Assembly (NCBI RefSeq): GCF_023073415.1
Contig: NZ_JADPJL010000077.1
Location: forward strand, 1 to 64,000
DNA from: Bradyrhizobium sp. 190
GTDB taxonomy: Bacteria > Pseudomonadota > Alphaproteobacteria > Rhizobiales > Xanthobacteraceae
Length of the DNA stretch: 64,000 nt
Direction of reading: 5' to 3'
The number at the start of each line of letters is the position of its first letter. Within the stretch, counting starts at the first letter, position 1. Below are positions 1-8,157 of this stretch, one piece after another. Below the pieces are notes generated by a model. That model did not search any database. It saw only the letters and a program-made list of their open reading frames with translations, and had not been told where the DNA came from. The position numbers and the translations under genes were made by a program.

Positions 1-227
1 TTCCTGGGCTTCAGATGCGTCCGCTATCGCTTCGTGCCCCGCCCTTCGAGCGCCCAATGGCCTGAAGGCGCCGGTGACTGTTGACGAGATCCTCGACGCA
101 CTTTGCGAATTCGACGGCAAGCCCCGGAATCCGCCGGGAGGCAAACCCGTTCGGTTGCGGTCCACCGAGCGTGCGCGTGCGGCTAGAGCGGAATTGTTGC
201 CTAATGCCAAATCCCACCGTGAGGCGC
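1..227. other. Left edge, no supported gene
   Basis: Open frames on both strands cross this stretch, but none shows a recognisable domain. The plus-strand frame entering from the left edge runs on into the next gene in a different frame, so it is probably not a gene. A partial gene cut by the window edge cannot be excluded. Confidence 0.4.
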
Positions 228-422
228 ATGAACACCACGGATCAGGACACGGTATTGCAAGGTATGGAAGATGCCAGGCGCATCTTCGGAGAATATATCG
301 CGCCAGGCCCACATGATGCCACGCGTACAGTGCACCGGCTCATCGCCGTACTCGATAAAGATGAGGTTGTCCACGCTCTCGATCGAATGAACCGGAGACG
401 AAGCCTTCGCCTTGTGGAATAG
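228..422 (+). CDS. Small hypothetical protein (64 aa)
   Basis: The protein starts MNTTDQDTVLQGMEDARR and is highly charged, soluble and probably helical, with no signal peptide or membrane segment. I chose the ATG at 228 because a GAGG purine stretch lies just upstream and the longer in-frame extension reads like non-coding sequence. No domain is recognised. It resembles in style the short soil-bacterium proteins common in Bradyrhizobium genomes, which is an impression and not a match. It belongs to a run of very small genes up to 2190. Confidence 0.55.
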   Translation: MNTTDQDTVLQGMEDARRIFGEYIAPGPHDATRTVHRLIAVLDKDEVVHALDRMNRRRSLRLVE

Positions 423-999
423 AGGCGCGCGCTCGGGGTGAGGAAGGCCCGACACGACACTTCCGAAGCGCCGGAGGCCGCCATTGCAGGTCGTACCCCG
501 GCGCCACGGGTTGGCTTTTCGCCGGACCGGACCATCTCCGTGGGTGGTCCCCGAGCCTCTTGACAGGTTGCCGCCCGTGCCTAATTTTTTCGCCGGGCCG
601 GCACCTTCCCCATGACATTCAGTATTCCGAAGGCTCCCGAAAAGCAGCCAACAGCTCACGTGGCCGTCTCGGCTTCGCCAGGAACGGACCTGTAACCGGT
701 CGCGTTCATGCAGGGCGTCACGCCCTGGCTTAGCGCATTGGAGTGGCGGCCCCCCAGTGTTCTGCTCCCAGGACTGGGGCCGTTTTCACAAGAAGCGCGA
801 AATCCTCAAGAGCTACTCAAGCATTCCTAGGAACGAATCCAAGCCTCACGGCGTATGAATCGCGTGGCGCCTTAATAGACGCCATTGCGGCTCCAGCTCT
901 TTGCGGCGTCGGGAGCGCCGACAAGGAAGGCAAGGCGCCTACGAACGCTGAAGCAACCATTGCGAACACCGGGACTTGGTTTCTTTTCCGGAGGCAATG
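423..999. other. Intergenic stretch, no convincing gene
   Basis: Several overlapping open frames exist on both strands (for example minus 201-659 and plus 743-1000) but they look like GC-rich shadows: no domain, no ribosome-binding site and skewed Arg/Pro/Ser composition. A GGAAC motif near 834 followed by CGTA after 17 bases only weakly resembles an EcfG promoter. Confidence 0.4.
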
Positions 1000-1344
1000 A
1001 TGTCGAACTTCGTGGCCCTCATTGTGGAGGACGATCCGTTCCAGCGGGAGCGCCTGGCTGACCTTCTGAAAAGCGAGGGGCTTGAGGTGGTGGAGTGTGC
1101 CAATGGAGAGGTCGCGGAACTTGTACTAGCTACAACAGGCACTGAACTCCGGGCGCTGGTGACCGACATACAGCTTGGTGGAAGGATGTCCGGCGTCGAA
1201 CTTGCGCGGTATGCCAAGCGCAAATTCCCGGACCTCAACGTCGTGATGGTCTCCGGACACAGCGCGCCCTCCGTCCCGCACGACACCAACTTTTTAATGA
1301 AGCCTTATGAGCCACGGCAGCTATTGGACGCGGTGCTGAGGTGA
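1000..1344 (+). CDS. Single-domain response regulator (receiver only)
   Basis: The product is about 114 residues and consists only of a CheY-like receiver domain. The acidic pocket is seen as E10-D11-D12, the phospho-acceptor as D56 (in VTDIQLGG), the switch serine as S85 (in VMVSGHS) and the conserved lysine as K101 (in LMKPYEP). There is no output domain, so it probably passes phosphate to, or competes for, another partner, or acts by protein contact. Two ATGs stand in tandem at 997 and 1000; the GGAGG at 990-994 gives the better spacing to 1000. No histidine kinase is adjacent. Its end overlaps the end of the convergent small gene that follows. Confidence 0.85.
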   Translation: MSNFVALIVEDDPFQRERLADLLKSEGLEVVECANGEVAELVLATTGTELRALVTDIQLGGRMSGVELARYAKRKFPDLNVVMVSGHSAPSVPHDTNFLMKPYEPRQLLDAVLR

Positions 1345-1530
1345 GCGTCGTCGGGGCTTTGTAACGTGGCCAAGTAAATATTTGAGGCCTTCGACGGCCA
1401 AGTTGTGCTCGTCTCCGACCTTTTCTTCCAAGAAATTGGAGACCTTCTGCCGGGCTTCGGCCTCCTGCTCCGGTGTGAGATTGACCATCATGCCATAGGT
1501 TTGCATCACACGATCGATGGCAGCTTGCAT
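1321..1530 (-). CDS. Small hypothetical protein (69 aa)
   Basis: The product begins MQAAIDRVMQTYGMMVNL and is a short, charged, mostly helical protein. A clear GGAGG lies nine bases before the ATG on the minus strand, which is the main reason to accept the gene. It converges on the response regulator gene, and the two 3' ends overlap by 24 bases. There is no signal peptide, membrane segment or domain I recognise. Function unknown. Confidence 0.65.
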   Translation of the reverse strand: MQAAIDRVMQTYGMMVNLTPEQEAEARQKVSNFLEEKVGDEHNLAVEGLKYLLGHVTKPRRRSPQHRVQ

Positions 1531-1805
1531 AGAGGTTCGCCTCCGTTGTTCCGGATCATGGAACTCCCGATTGTCAAAGGGAGTTCCGAGGCCCAGTTCC
1601 TTTACGACGAACGTCGAACGAACCCATAGAGAACGTCTTAACTGCGGCCGGTTTCTTCTCCGGGCTCGGCCGCCGTCCGGAAGAACTTGGGCCGGCCGAA
1701 ACCGAAAAGTTCCCTGTAGGGAACGAAATAAACCTATGGCCCCCGCACTTGGCGGGGCGCAAAATATTCCCCGTCACCGTACGATCCTTTGGATGGAGCA
1801 GCGCC

Positions 1806-2003
1806 ATGCAGCGACGCCGTTTCAAACACGTGATGTCCTTTCCCGATGACCTCGCCCAAGAGGCCCAACACTTACGCGCGGAAGCTGAGAAACTCCCGCC
1901 CGGCACGGAGCGGCATGACCTCGAACGTAAGGCCCGGCAGGCGGAGACCGCCGGACATATCGACGAATGGCTGGAGTCGCCCGGTTTGCGACCCCCGGAA
2001 TGA
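1806..2003 (+). CDS. Small hypothetical protein (65 aa)
   Basis: The product begins MQRRRFKHVMSFPDDLAQ and is a short alpha-helical, highly charged protein with many Glu, Arg and Ala residues. I chose the ATG at 1806 over the longer in-frame start at 1749, whose extension looks like intergenic sequence. It is the first of two tightly spaced small genes: the next start lies 11 bases past its stop. The family looks like one of the many short uncharacterised Bradyrhizobiaceae proteins. No function is assigned. Confidence 0.6.
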   Translation: MQRRRFKHVMSFPDDLAQEAQHLRAEAEKLPPGTERHDLERKARQAETAGHIDEWLESPGLRPPE

Positions 2004-2013
2004 CGAGTGCAAG

Positions 2014-2190
2014 GTGCGTAGCGTCGCGGAATATTTTGAGAAGGCGGCCGAATTCGAAGCACTGGCTGCGGAAGCGTCGAACGAAACGCTGAAGAAGAGG
2101 TACAATGATATCGCCGCCTGTTACCGGCTGTTGGCAAAGGACCGAGAATGGCTAATCGGCACCGGCGCAATTGAAGGCGAGCACGCTTGA
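2014..2190 (+). CDS. Small hypothetical protein (58 aa)
   Basis: The coding signal begins at VRSVAEYFEKAAEFEALA and runs to 2190. The only sensible start is the GTG at 2014, because the upstream in-frame sequence is antiregister to the preceding gene. The protein is a predicted helical hairpin rich in Ala, Glu and Leu, without signal peptide or membrane segment. Close spacing to the preceding small gene suggests a two-gene unit. Function unknown. Confidence 0.6.
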   Translation: MRSVAEYFEKAAEFEALAAEASNETLKKRYNDIAACYRLLAKDREWLIGTGAIEGEHA

Positions 2191-2219
2191 CTCCTGGCCA
2201 AGGAAATCTTGGCCGGGAA

Positions 2220-2714
2220 TTACTTGCCGGGTTTCAACGATTTTGCGGTCTCCAAATGTTTCTGCAACGTATCGATCTGGCCTGAAGCATATTCTCCGGC
2301 AGCATCCTTGATCTTGGACGCCTTCTTGTACTCGGCGATATCTTTTTGATGGTCTGCGACCATGTGCGTTGCAAACATTTTGTCAAAGCCTACGCCGGAC
2401 ATTTTCGACATCTTATCGAAGTCGGCTTTTTGCTTCGCATTAGGTCCGGTTGGTGGGTTCATCCCCAAGTCCTTGGCAGCATCCAAAGCCTTCTGGTTGG
2501 CGGCGGCGTGGTCTGTGGAAAGCATTTTGCCATACGACTTGACGCCATCGCTCTGGCCATTCTTCTGCGCAAGGTCTCCCATGATGACTTCAGCGAAATT
2601 GCCCTCGATGGCCTTCTTGAGGAATGCTTCACTGGGCTTGTCTTTCGCAGATGCGCTGGCAATCGAGATTGCCATCAGGGTTGCTGTCCCGAGCCACAAA
2701 ATTATTCTATTCAC
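2220..2714 (-). CDS. DUF4142 exported protein
   Basis: The 164-residue product has an N-terminal signal peptide (MNRIILWLGTATLMAISIAS, cleaved after about residue 23). The mature helical domain is of DUF4142 type, recognised by the pattern of conserved segments such as FAEVIMGDLAQ and VADHQKDIAEYKKA. DUF4142 is a ferritin-like helical bundle found in the periplasm or outer membrane of soil bacteria, often stress-induced; its biochemical role is not established. It converges with the small gene ending at 2190. On the minus strand a GGAAC lies upstream near 2766-2770 but with poor spacing to a -10, so regulation by EcfG is only a possibility. Confidence 0.8.
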   Translation of the reverse strand: MNRIILWLGTATLMAISIASASAKDKPSEAFLKKAIEGNFAEVIMGDLAQKNGQSDGVKSYGKMLSTDHAAANQKALDAAKDLGMNPPTGPNAKQKADFDKMSKMSGVGFDKMFATHMVADHQKDIAEYKKASKIKDAAGEYASGQIDTLQKHLETAKSLKPGK

Positions 2715-2897
2715 GGCGTTCTCCTATTGGACGGTCTATCCTTAAACACGCCACCAGTCGGAGCGGTTCCAATGGACACATGCGCCTGCGTAGTCTTCCG
2801 TTTAACGAGCGCCCGCCCGCAGCCGCGCAGACCTAGGGTTCGCCCAGCACGATCGGAAAGCGTCGCGTTCTAACCCCCTTTTCGAAGGGGAAAGTTA

Positions 2898-2921
2898 GGA
2901 ACCTCCCCCCTCGCGGTGGTT
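2898..2921 (+). promoter_or_regulatory. Candidate EcfG (general stress) promoter
   Basis: GGAAC at 2898-2902 is followed after exactly 16 bases by GTT at 2919-2921. This matches the -35/-10 arrangement known for EcfG sigma factors of alphaproteobacteria. It lies 30 bases before the start of the exported protein at 2952. The link to EcfG is inferred from motif and spacing only. Confidence 0.45.
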
Positions 2922-2951
2922 TGTCAGCCACCTCAGCCGATGGAGCCTGCC

Positions 2952-3269
2952 ATGACGGTAAGACCGATTCTCTTCACAAGCTTCGCAGCTTTACTAATTA
3001 GCACAGGGATTTCGCTGGCGGGGCCGTGCAACACGACTGCAGACAAAGACGCGGGGTCGGGCCCGACGCCCGGCAACACGGCTCAAGCAACCACGGGCAC
3101 CGCCAGCCCCAACGCGCGCAGTGGCGAACACCCGCCCACGGCGACGATGAATCAGGCGGCCGGCAATACGGCAGCATCGAGTCAAGATGCGCAGCGCCAG
3201 ATGCAGGGCCAGCCCACCGCTGCCCAAGAAGCCCAGGGTGCCAAGGCAAAGTCAGGCAACGATTGCTGA
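2952..3269 (+). CDS. Small exported low-complexity protein
   Basis: The product is about 105 residues. A signal peptide (TVRPILFTSFAALLISTGIS) is followed by a mature region dominated by Gly, Thr, Ala, Gln, Asn and Ser, with no recognisable fold and only two cysteines, one at each end. I chose the ATG at 2952 because a GGAG lies six bases upstream; an in-frame ATG at 2940 is also possible. The protein is probably disordered in the periplasm. The candidate EcfG promoter just upstream suggests stress induction. Function unknown. Confidence 0.6.
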   Translation: MTVRPILFTSFAALLISTGISLAGPCNTTADKDAGSGPTPGNTAQATTGTASPNARSGEHPPTATMNQAAGNTAASSQDAQRQMQGQPTAAQEAQGAKAKSGNDC

Positions 3270-3282
3270 AATTCTCACAGAG

Positions 3283-3311
3283 AAAGGGTCCCAGCGGCGG
3301 CCGAGACCCTT
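3283..3311 (+). terminator. Hairpin after the small exported protein gene
   Basis: An 8-bp perfect inverted repeat (AAAGGGTC / GACCCTTT) with a 13-base loop begins 13 bases after the stop codon. The right arm ends in TTT, so it can act as a weak intrinsic terminator. Recognisable traA sequence begins about 30 bases later, so the hairpin marks the end of the native locus. Confidence 0.5.
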
Positions 3312-3341
3312 TCAAGGGGTTGTGTCGCACCGGGGGAAGCG

Positions 3342-4623
3342 CGACATCATCTCATCCTCACCCACACCAACGACGAGGTGCGCGCGCTGAACGAGGCGGC
3401 GCGCGAACGAATGCGGAGTGGCGGCAATCTGGGCGATGAGGTGCACCTGACGGTCGAGCGCGGCGAGCGCCACTTCGCCTCCGGAGACCGCGTCATGTTC
3501 CTGCAAAATGAACGCAGCCTTGGCGTGAAGAACGGCACGCTGGGAATCATCGAACAGGTCAGCGCGCAATCCATGACCGTGGAGATCGACGACGGCCGAT
3601 CCGTTCGCTTCGACCTCAAGGATTATAATCGGATCGACCATGGTTATGCCGCAACCATCCACAAGGCCCAGGGCATGACGGTAGACCGCACCCATGTGCT
3701 GGCGACGCCGGGCATGGACGCCTATGGCACCTATGTCGCCCTGTCGCGGCACCGCGACGGCGTGGGACCTGCATTATGGCGGCGACGATTTTGCCAGTCA
3801 GGACCGACTTGTCCGCACCCTGTCGCGCGACCGGGCCAAGGACATGGCATCGGACTACGAACGCGGCGATCCGGCACAGAGCTTTGCCGAGCGGCGTGGG
3901 ATCACCTTCCGCGAGCGTGTGGCCGGGATTGTGCGCAAGGTGGTGCCCCGAGAGGGTGCGCAACATGTTCGATGGCCTGCGCCCGTCTGCCGAAGCTGTG
4001 CCTGGCACAGGCGGCGCGCGGAGGCCGCAACGGAAAGCGCCGGCAAGGAAGGCGGTGGAAGACCCGGAAGCGGCGATGCGTAAGGCCCGCACCAAGGCTC
4101 TCATCCGTCACGCCCGAGCCGTGAATGCGATCTTCGATATGCAGGACCAGAGCGGCAAGGCCAGCCCGGAGCAGGTGAAGGAATTGCAGCAGGCCCGCAA
4201 GCTCTTCGAGGAGGTGCGGCCCTATGGCTCGCACGACGCCGAAGCGGCCTACAAGACAAACCCGGAACTCGCCCTTGAGGCCGCTTCGGGCAACTCCGCC
4301 CGCGCCGTCCGCGCGCTCCAGCTCGAAACCGAACTGCGCACCGATCCGAACCGCCGCGCCGACCGTTTCGTGGAACGCTGGCAGAAGCTCGACCACACCA
4401 GCCAGCGTCAGTATCAGGCGGGCGACATCGCCGGCTACAAGGCGGCGCGCTCGGCGATGGGCGACATGGCAAAAGCCTCGAACGCGATCCGCAACTGGAA
4501 TCTATCCTCGCCGACCGCAAGAAAGACCTCGGCATAGCGTTCGAATCGGGCCGCCGGCTCGGCCAGGAATTGGCCTTCACTCACGGCATCGCCATCGTCA
4601 GAGGCCGGGGAATCGGAATTTGA
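3342..4623 (+). pseudogene. traA: Broken 3' part of Ti-type relaxase/helicase TraA
   Basis: Coding sequence begins without a start codon at LILTHTNDEVRALNEAAR and matches the C-terminal helicase region of TraA relaxases, which nick and unwind DNA at conjugative origins. The UvrD/RecD-like motif with GYAATIHKAQGMTVDRTHV and the segment TYVALSRHRDGV are clear. Three single-base changes break the frame: an extra G in GGG at 3764-3766, an extra C in CCCC at 3946-3949 and a missing A at 4471-4474. When corrected, the frame reads to the natural TraA end (LGQELAFTHGIAIVRGRG) and stops at 4621. The relaxase half is absent and the left junction lies near 3340. It is a remnant of an integrative conjugative element or plasmid. 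Confidence 0.85.
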
Positions 4624-4751
4624 TCCATCCAGCTGCCGCCGTCTCTACGCCACACCACGACGAGTGGAACACCCCTCTTGCCCACCTGCAACTGCTTGTC
4701 CTGTCTGGTCTCAGCAGCCGTCAGAAACAGCCAGCAGGAGACAGCGCGGCC

Positions 4752-4967
4752 ATGCGCGAACCAGAGCGTATCATCCGCTTGAGGACCGTTCTTTCCCGGA
4801 CCGGGCTGTCCCGGTCCACCATCTACCGCAAGATCGCCGAGGGCACATTCCCGTCGCAGATTAAGATCAGCGTCAACGGGAGCGGCTGGCATGAATCCGA
4901 CATCAACCGCTGGATTGCCGATCCCGTCGCATGGCGCCCGAAGCACGAGCTCGATGCGGCCAGATGA
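4752..4967 (+). CDS. AlpA-family DNA-binding regulator
   Basis: The 71-residue product begins MREPERIIRLRTVLSRTG and contains a MerR-like winged helix: LSRSTIYRKIAEGTFPSQIK is the usual AlpA recognition segment, followed by GWHESDINRWIADP. AlpA proteins of this size are excisionases or activators of integrase genes in prophages and integrative elements. The ATG at 4752 is preceded by AGGAG at a spacing of about ten bases. It follows the traA remnant by 128 bases and so belongs to the same mobile-element scar. It appears intact. Confidence 0.8.
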   Translation: MREPERIIRLRTVLSRTGLSRSTIYRKIAEGTFPSQIKISVNGSGWHESDINRWIADPVAWRPKHELDAAR

Positions 4968-5181
4968 CGTCAGCGGTCGGCTTGCTGCCGGCGACAGTGA
5001 ACCGGACCGGCGTCAGGCCGTAAAGGCTGACGCTATCGCGCCCCCGCTTCGCGGCTTCGGCCTTGACGGCCTGACGCCGTCCCGGTTTGAGCTCTCCAAG
5101 CAGACAAAGGCGGATTGGGAGCGGTCGCGCTTCCAATCCAGAACGGAGAGGCAGCGGGCGGAGCTCGACGGTAAAAAATTT

Positions 5182-5223
5182 CCCCAGACTAAACCCCAGA
5201 CTAAACGCAAATTTTAGTCTGGG
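5182..5223. repeat. Two direct and one inverted copy of a 12-bp motif
   Basis: CCCCAGACTAAA occurs head-to-tail at 5182-5193 and 5194-5205. Its inverse TTTAGTCTGGG follows at 5213-5223 after a 7-base gap, giving an 11-bp perfect stem. It lies 48 bases from the tRNA-Arg fragment. It may be an integrase/excisionase arm-site cluster, or a terminator for the former tRNA on the minus strand, where a run of T lies beyond the repeats. Confidence 0.6.
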
Positions 5224-5270
5224 CGCATTTTAGGCCGTTCTGAAAACCGACGACATGTGAAGAAGATAGA

Positions 5271-5315
5271 TGGCGCGCCCGAAGAGATTCGAACTCCTGA
5301 CCCCCAGATTCGTAG
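5271..5315 (-). pseudogene. 3' half of tRNA-Arg(ACG), probable att-site remnant
   Basis: Read on the minus strand, this 45-base segment is the 3' half of a tRNA: the anticodon loop CTACGAA (anticodon ACG, arginine), the variable region, a T-loop GTTCGAATC and an acceptor end with CCA. The 5' half is missing, and sequence upstream of 5315 (higher coordinates) has no tRNA character. Such 3' tRNA halves are what remains when an element integrates into the 3' end of a tRNA gene and leaves one copy of the crossover core. No intact tRNA-Arg lies in the window. Confidence 0.8.
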
Positions 5316-5668
5316 TTTAAAGGTCCGAAAGGTGAAACCGAACAGCATCGGTCGCGCCTTGCACTCTAACTCCAGATTCGATTTGCTACGCACCGCACCA
5401 GTTTCGCGCCAGAAACCACCGCAACGAAGCGCGACGAACGCACCAAAAATTCAAGAAAATCAACGGTAGCAATCTTTATCCTACCGCTCATAACGGTCTG
5501 GTTGCAGGTTCGCATAAAGCGGGCGCGCGAATGCGCGACGCGACAGCGCCGCTTGCATCCTATTTGCGCTCCAAATTAGCCGAATTCCCTACGGTCTGGT
5601 GCGTGCACTTTTCACCTTCGTTCTTGTCTGCTCCCATCTTCCATCGACTTTGGTCAAAGGAGGGAAGC
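5316..5668. other. Decayed element DNA, nothing supported
   Basis: An open frame at 5257-5469 runs antisense over the tRNA fragment and is the well-known spurious EIRTPDPQIRSL type. The extended N-terminus of the next gene (5531-5668) lacks a ribosome-binding site. I see no other structure. Confidence 0.45.
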
Positions 5669-6010
5669 GTGACGCGGAGTTGCGGAGTTATGCATTTGGG
5701 CCTGCCGAATAGTCCACAGAGGCTGGTGCCGCCCTATTCTTCGATCGAGATTGCGATGGCGATAGGCGTCTCACTCGATACTTTCTATCGCACGCGCCAA
5801 ATCCGGCACGAGCGCGACGGCCTGCCAGCGCCGATCAGCGAACGCGGGCCGCTCAAATGGGAACGTACTAGCTTCGACGCCTGGCTGACTCGGAATCATC
5901 CCATGCGCCCGAAGACGATCGCTAATGACACATTCGCGCCACCGCCGGCAGAAAGCGATGAAGAACATCGCGAGCGGCTGCGAACGGCCTATGGGCATCT
6001 TGGCGCTTGA
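5669..6010 (+). CDS. Excisionase-like DNA-binding protein
   Basis: The product is about 113 residues from the GTG at 5669, which I chose because a strong AAAGGAGGG lies four bases upstream. The centre reads YSSIEIAMAIGVSLDTFYR then LKWERTSFDAWLTRN, the layout of a small helix-turn-helix protein of the excisionase/AlpA class, with the final segment as the DNA-contacting wing. It is followed after 61 bases by the tyrosine recombinase. The pair fits an integration/excision module, with this protein as directionality factor. Assignment rests on layout and context; family membership is inferred. Confidence 0.65.
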   Translation: MTRSCGVMHLGLPNSPQRLVPPYSSIEIAMAIGVSLDTFYRTRQIRHERDGLPAPISERGPLKWERTSFDAWLTRNHPMRPKTIANDTFAPPPAESDEEHRERLRTAYGHLGA

Positions 6011-6071
6011 CATTCAAGATCGTGCTAGATTCCAATAGGTGCCTTCACTTTCTTCGGCACCGAGGCTTTCT

Positions 6072-7598
6072 ATGGCCGATCCGAAATTTCCCTATGTGAA
6101 GTGGCGTGACGGTCGTCCGCGCTCATCACATGGCGCTTACGCCAGGGCGCTCGGCTTTGTCGACGCTGACCTGCGCCATCCTCCCCACGATGAAAAGGGC
6201 CGCCCGGTCGGCGCGTGGTTCAACCTTAAAGAGGCCTCCGATTTTTCCGACAAACGAAGATCGGAAATCGAGGCGGCACGGCGCGCTGGCAAACTGCTCA
6301 AAAAGATTACTGTACGGAAGCGTACCACGATTGAGGATCTTCTGGACGACTGGAGCAAATCGGCTGAGTTCAAGGCATTGTCGGCCGCCTCGCAATCGTC
6401 CTATTGCAAGTGCATCTCCGCCGTCCTCTATCGGCCGCAAACGCGCGAGGCTGCTGCGAAGATGCGTGCCGATATCCGCGCAGCCAGAATGCTGAGCGTG
6501 GCCGAGCCCGCGCGCGAACTCGAGGCGATGGCGACCGCGACGCCATCATCGATCGGCAAGCCGGAACTCCGAGCGTTCTACAACTATGCTAAATCGGTAC
6601 GCGGCCATCATATGGCGCTGGCGATGATCGCGACGCTGTCAGCGGCATTCACTTGGGGCCAGGAAAGCATCCTGTGGCGCCTCGGACCCAACCCGCGAGA
6701 GGGCATGGAGTTCGATCATCCGGACGGCCGCATCGTGCTGGTCGCGATGCAGGAATTTTCCGCGTGGGTCGCCGCAGCCGATGCGATCGAACGGGCCTCG
6801 ATAGGCGACAGCTTCTATCTCGCGCTATTCACCGGGCAGCGCCAGACCGACCGTTTGATTATGCGCGACGAGAGCAACGTTGCGGGACGGCATGCGTTCC
6901 GGCAAAGCAAGACTGGTGAACTCGTCGACATCAAGGAGGCGCCACAACTTAGCGCACGACTAATCGCTTCGCGCGCGCGCATAAAAGCGCTTAAGCTGCG
7001 GCTTCAACTTGAGACGGTGCCGCTCGAACTCGTCGTCAACGAAGACAATGGCGAGCCTTATGACGAGAGCACCTATCGCCATTGGGTATCGACCGCGCGC
7101 GCCGTTGCCGTGTTCGGCTTTCTCGCGCGCGATACCGCGCGCCAGGCAATCGTCCGCGCTGAGCGATTGACCACCGAACTGATCAGAACTGTCGACGGGC
7201 TGTTCGCGTCTTTCCCGCTCAGTGAAGAGAACAAGGCGCAGCGCGCTCGCACAGTTGATCAGCGCGCGCGTATGCTGGCGGAATGGCAGGAGGCGCAGGC
7301 GGCGCGCGACAGCAATCGCGATGACGGAGCATGGCGCCTGAAGCCGTGCCCGTCGCTGATGTTCGTCAATGGCGCCGGCGAACTTGACCAAAAACGCGAC
7401 CAGGACCTGCGCGATACCTGTGTCATGTTGCTCGATCGGGCCGGCTGCGACCTGTTGACGATCTGCGACATCACCGGGCACTCGTACCGAAGCGCGCAGA
7501 CCATCGTGAAGCACTACCGCGCCCGCAATGCCGATCGCGCCGATGCCGGCATCGACCGGCTCGAATTGCAGGTACGCAAGGAAGGGATGAAGGGCTGA
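6072..7598 (+). CDS. Tyrosine recombinase (phage-type integrase)
   Basis: The product is about 508 residues from the ATG at 6072; a GTG at 6039 is an alternative. C-terminal catalytic residues are visible: R257 in TGQRQTDR, R447 in DQDLRDT, H470 in ITGHS and the nucleophile Y482 in VKHYRARN. The usual HxxR histidine is Gln444 here. The spacing between the first arginine and the second box is about 190 residues, longer than the common 100-130, so an insertion is likely. It would catalyse site-specific integration and excision. The neighbouring tRNA-Arg fragment (5271-5315) is the obvious candidate target, and an intact tRNA-Lys lies 308 bases to the right. Confidence 0.85.
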   Translation: MADPKFPYVKWRDGRPRSSHGAYARALGFVDADLRHPPHDEKGRPVGAWFNLKEASDFSDKRRSEIEAARRAGKLLKKITVRKRTTIEDLLDDWSKSAEFKALSAASQSSYCKCISAVLYRPQTREAAAKMRADIRAARMLSVAEPARELEAMATATPSSIGKPELRAFYNYAKSVRGHHMALAMIATLSAAFTWGQESILWRLGPNPREGMEFDHPDGRIVLVAMQEFSAWVAAADAIERASIGDSFYLALFTGQRQTDRLIMRDESNVAGRHAFRQSKTGELVDIKEAPQLSARLIASRARIKALKLRLQLETVPLELVVNEDNGEPYDESTYRHWVSTARAVAVFGFLARDTARQAIVRAERLTTELIRTVDGLFASFPLSEENKAQRARTVDQRARMLAEWQEAQAARDSNRDDGAWRLKPCPSLMFVNGAGELDQKRDQDLRDTCVMLLDRAGCDLLTICDITGHSYRSAQTIVKHYRARNADRADAGIDRLELQVRKEGMKG

Positions 7599-7906
7599 TC
7601 GCCGACCGGCCGAATGTTCTTCGGCGGCCGCTTGCAGCCGTGCGAAGATGCTGCGGTGCTTGACGTAGCAATATTCGGGATCCTCGGTGATGACGAACGC
7701 CATCTCGTCGATCGCCCACGCACCTGGTCCAAGAGACGCGACGGCGCATCGCCCCGCTTCTTTCTTCACAGCTTCGACAAGAACGTTAAGAGAACTCCGT
7801 CAAATCGTCGTACGGCGTGCGACGTGCGATCACAAAAAGCGTCGCACGTTCCCGTTTTGGTCAGCGTGAGTTTTGGGAAAAGCGCTGATTTCTCATCGAG
7901 ATGGCT
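7599..7906. other. Island/host boundary region
   Basis: No complete gene is supported. On the minus strand an open frame from a GTG at 7769 reads plausibly for about 55 residues (WAIDEMAFVITEDPEYCYV...) and then continues as antisense of the integrase, so it may be a gene cut by the element. An 8-bp inverted repeat (ACGTGCGA / TCGCACGT) near 7830 could terminate tRNA-Lys. Confidence 0.35.
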
Positions 7907-7982
<76 letters not shown>

Positions 7983-8157
7983 GGAACTTGGTCCGGAAAG
8001 CCCTCGCAAGAGGGCGTCGTTTAGCAAAGCGACCCCGGGATGTCCAGCAAGCCGGAGCGAGTTTTCCCGGGCTTTGGCTGACAGCCGGAATGGCGAAAAG
8101 CCGCTGGATTTCAGCGGCTTCTGCCGGTGTCCGGGCCGGGCCCGGAGATCGGGCGCG

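Noticed and set aside
201..659. 152-residue minus-strand frame at the left edge
   Set aside because: It is antisense to the small gene at 228 and has no domain.
4891..5217. 108-residue plus-strand frame overlapping the AlpA-like gene
   Set aside because: It overlaps the AlpA-like gene in another frame, ends in the repeat cluster and has no domain.
5257..5469. Plus-strand 70-residue open frame with EIRTPDPQIRSL
   Set aside because: It is the antisense reading of the tRNA-Arg fragment, a known type of false gene call.
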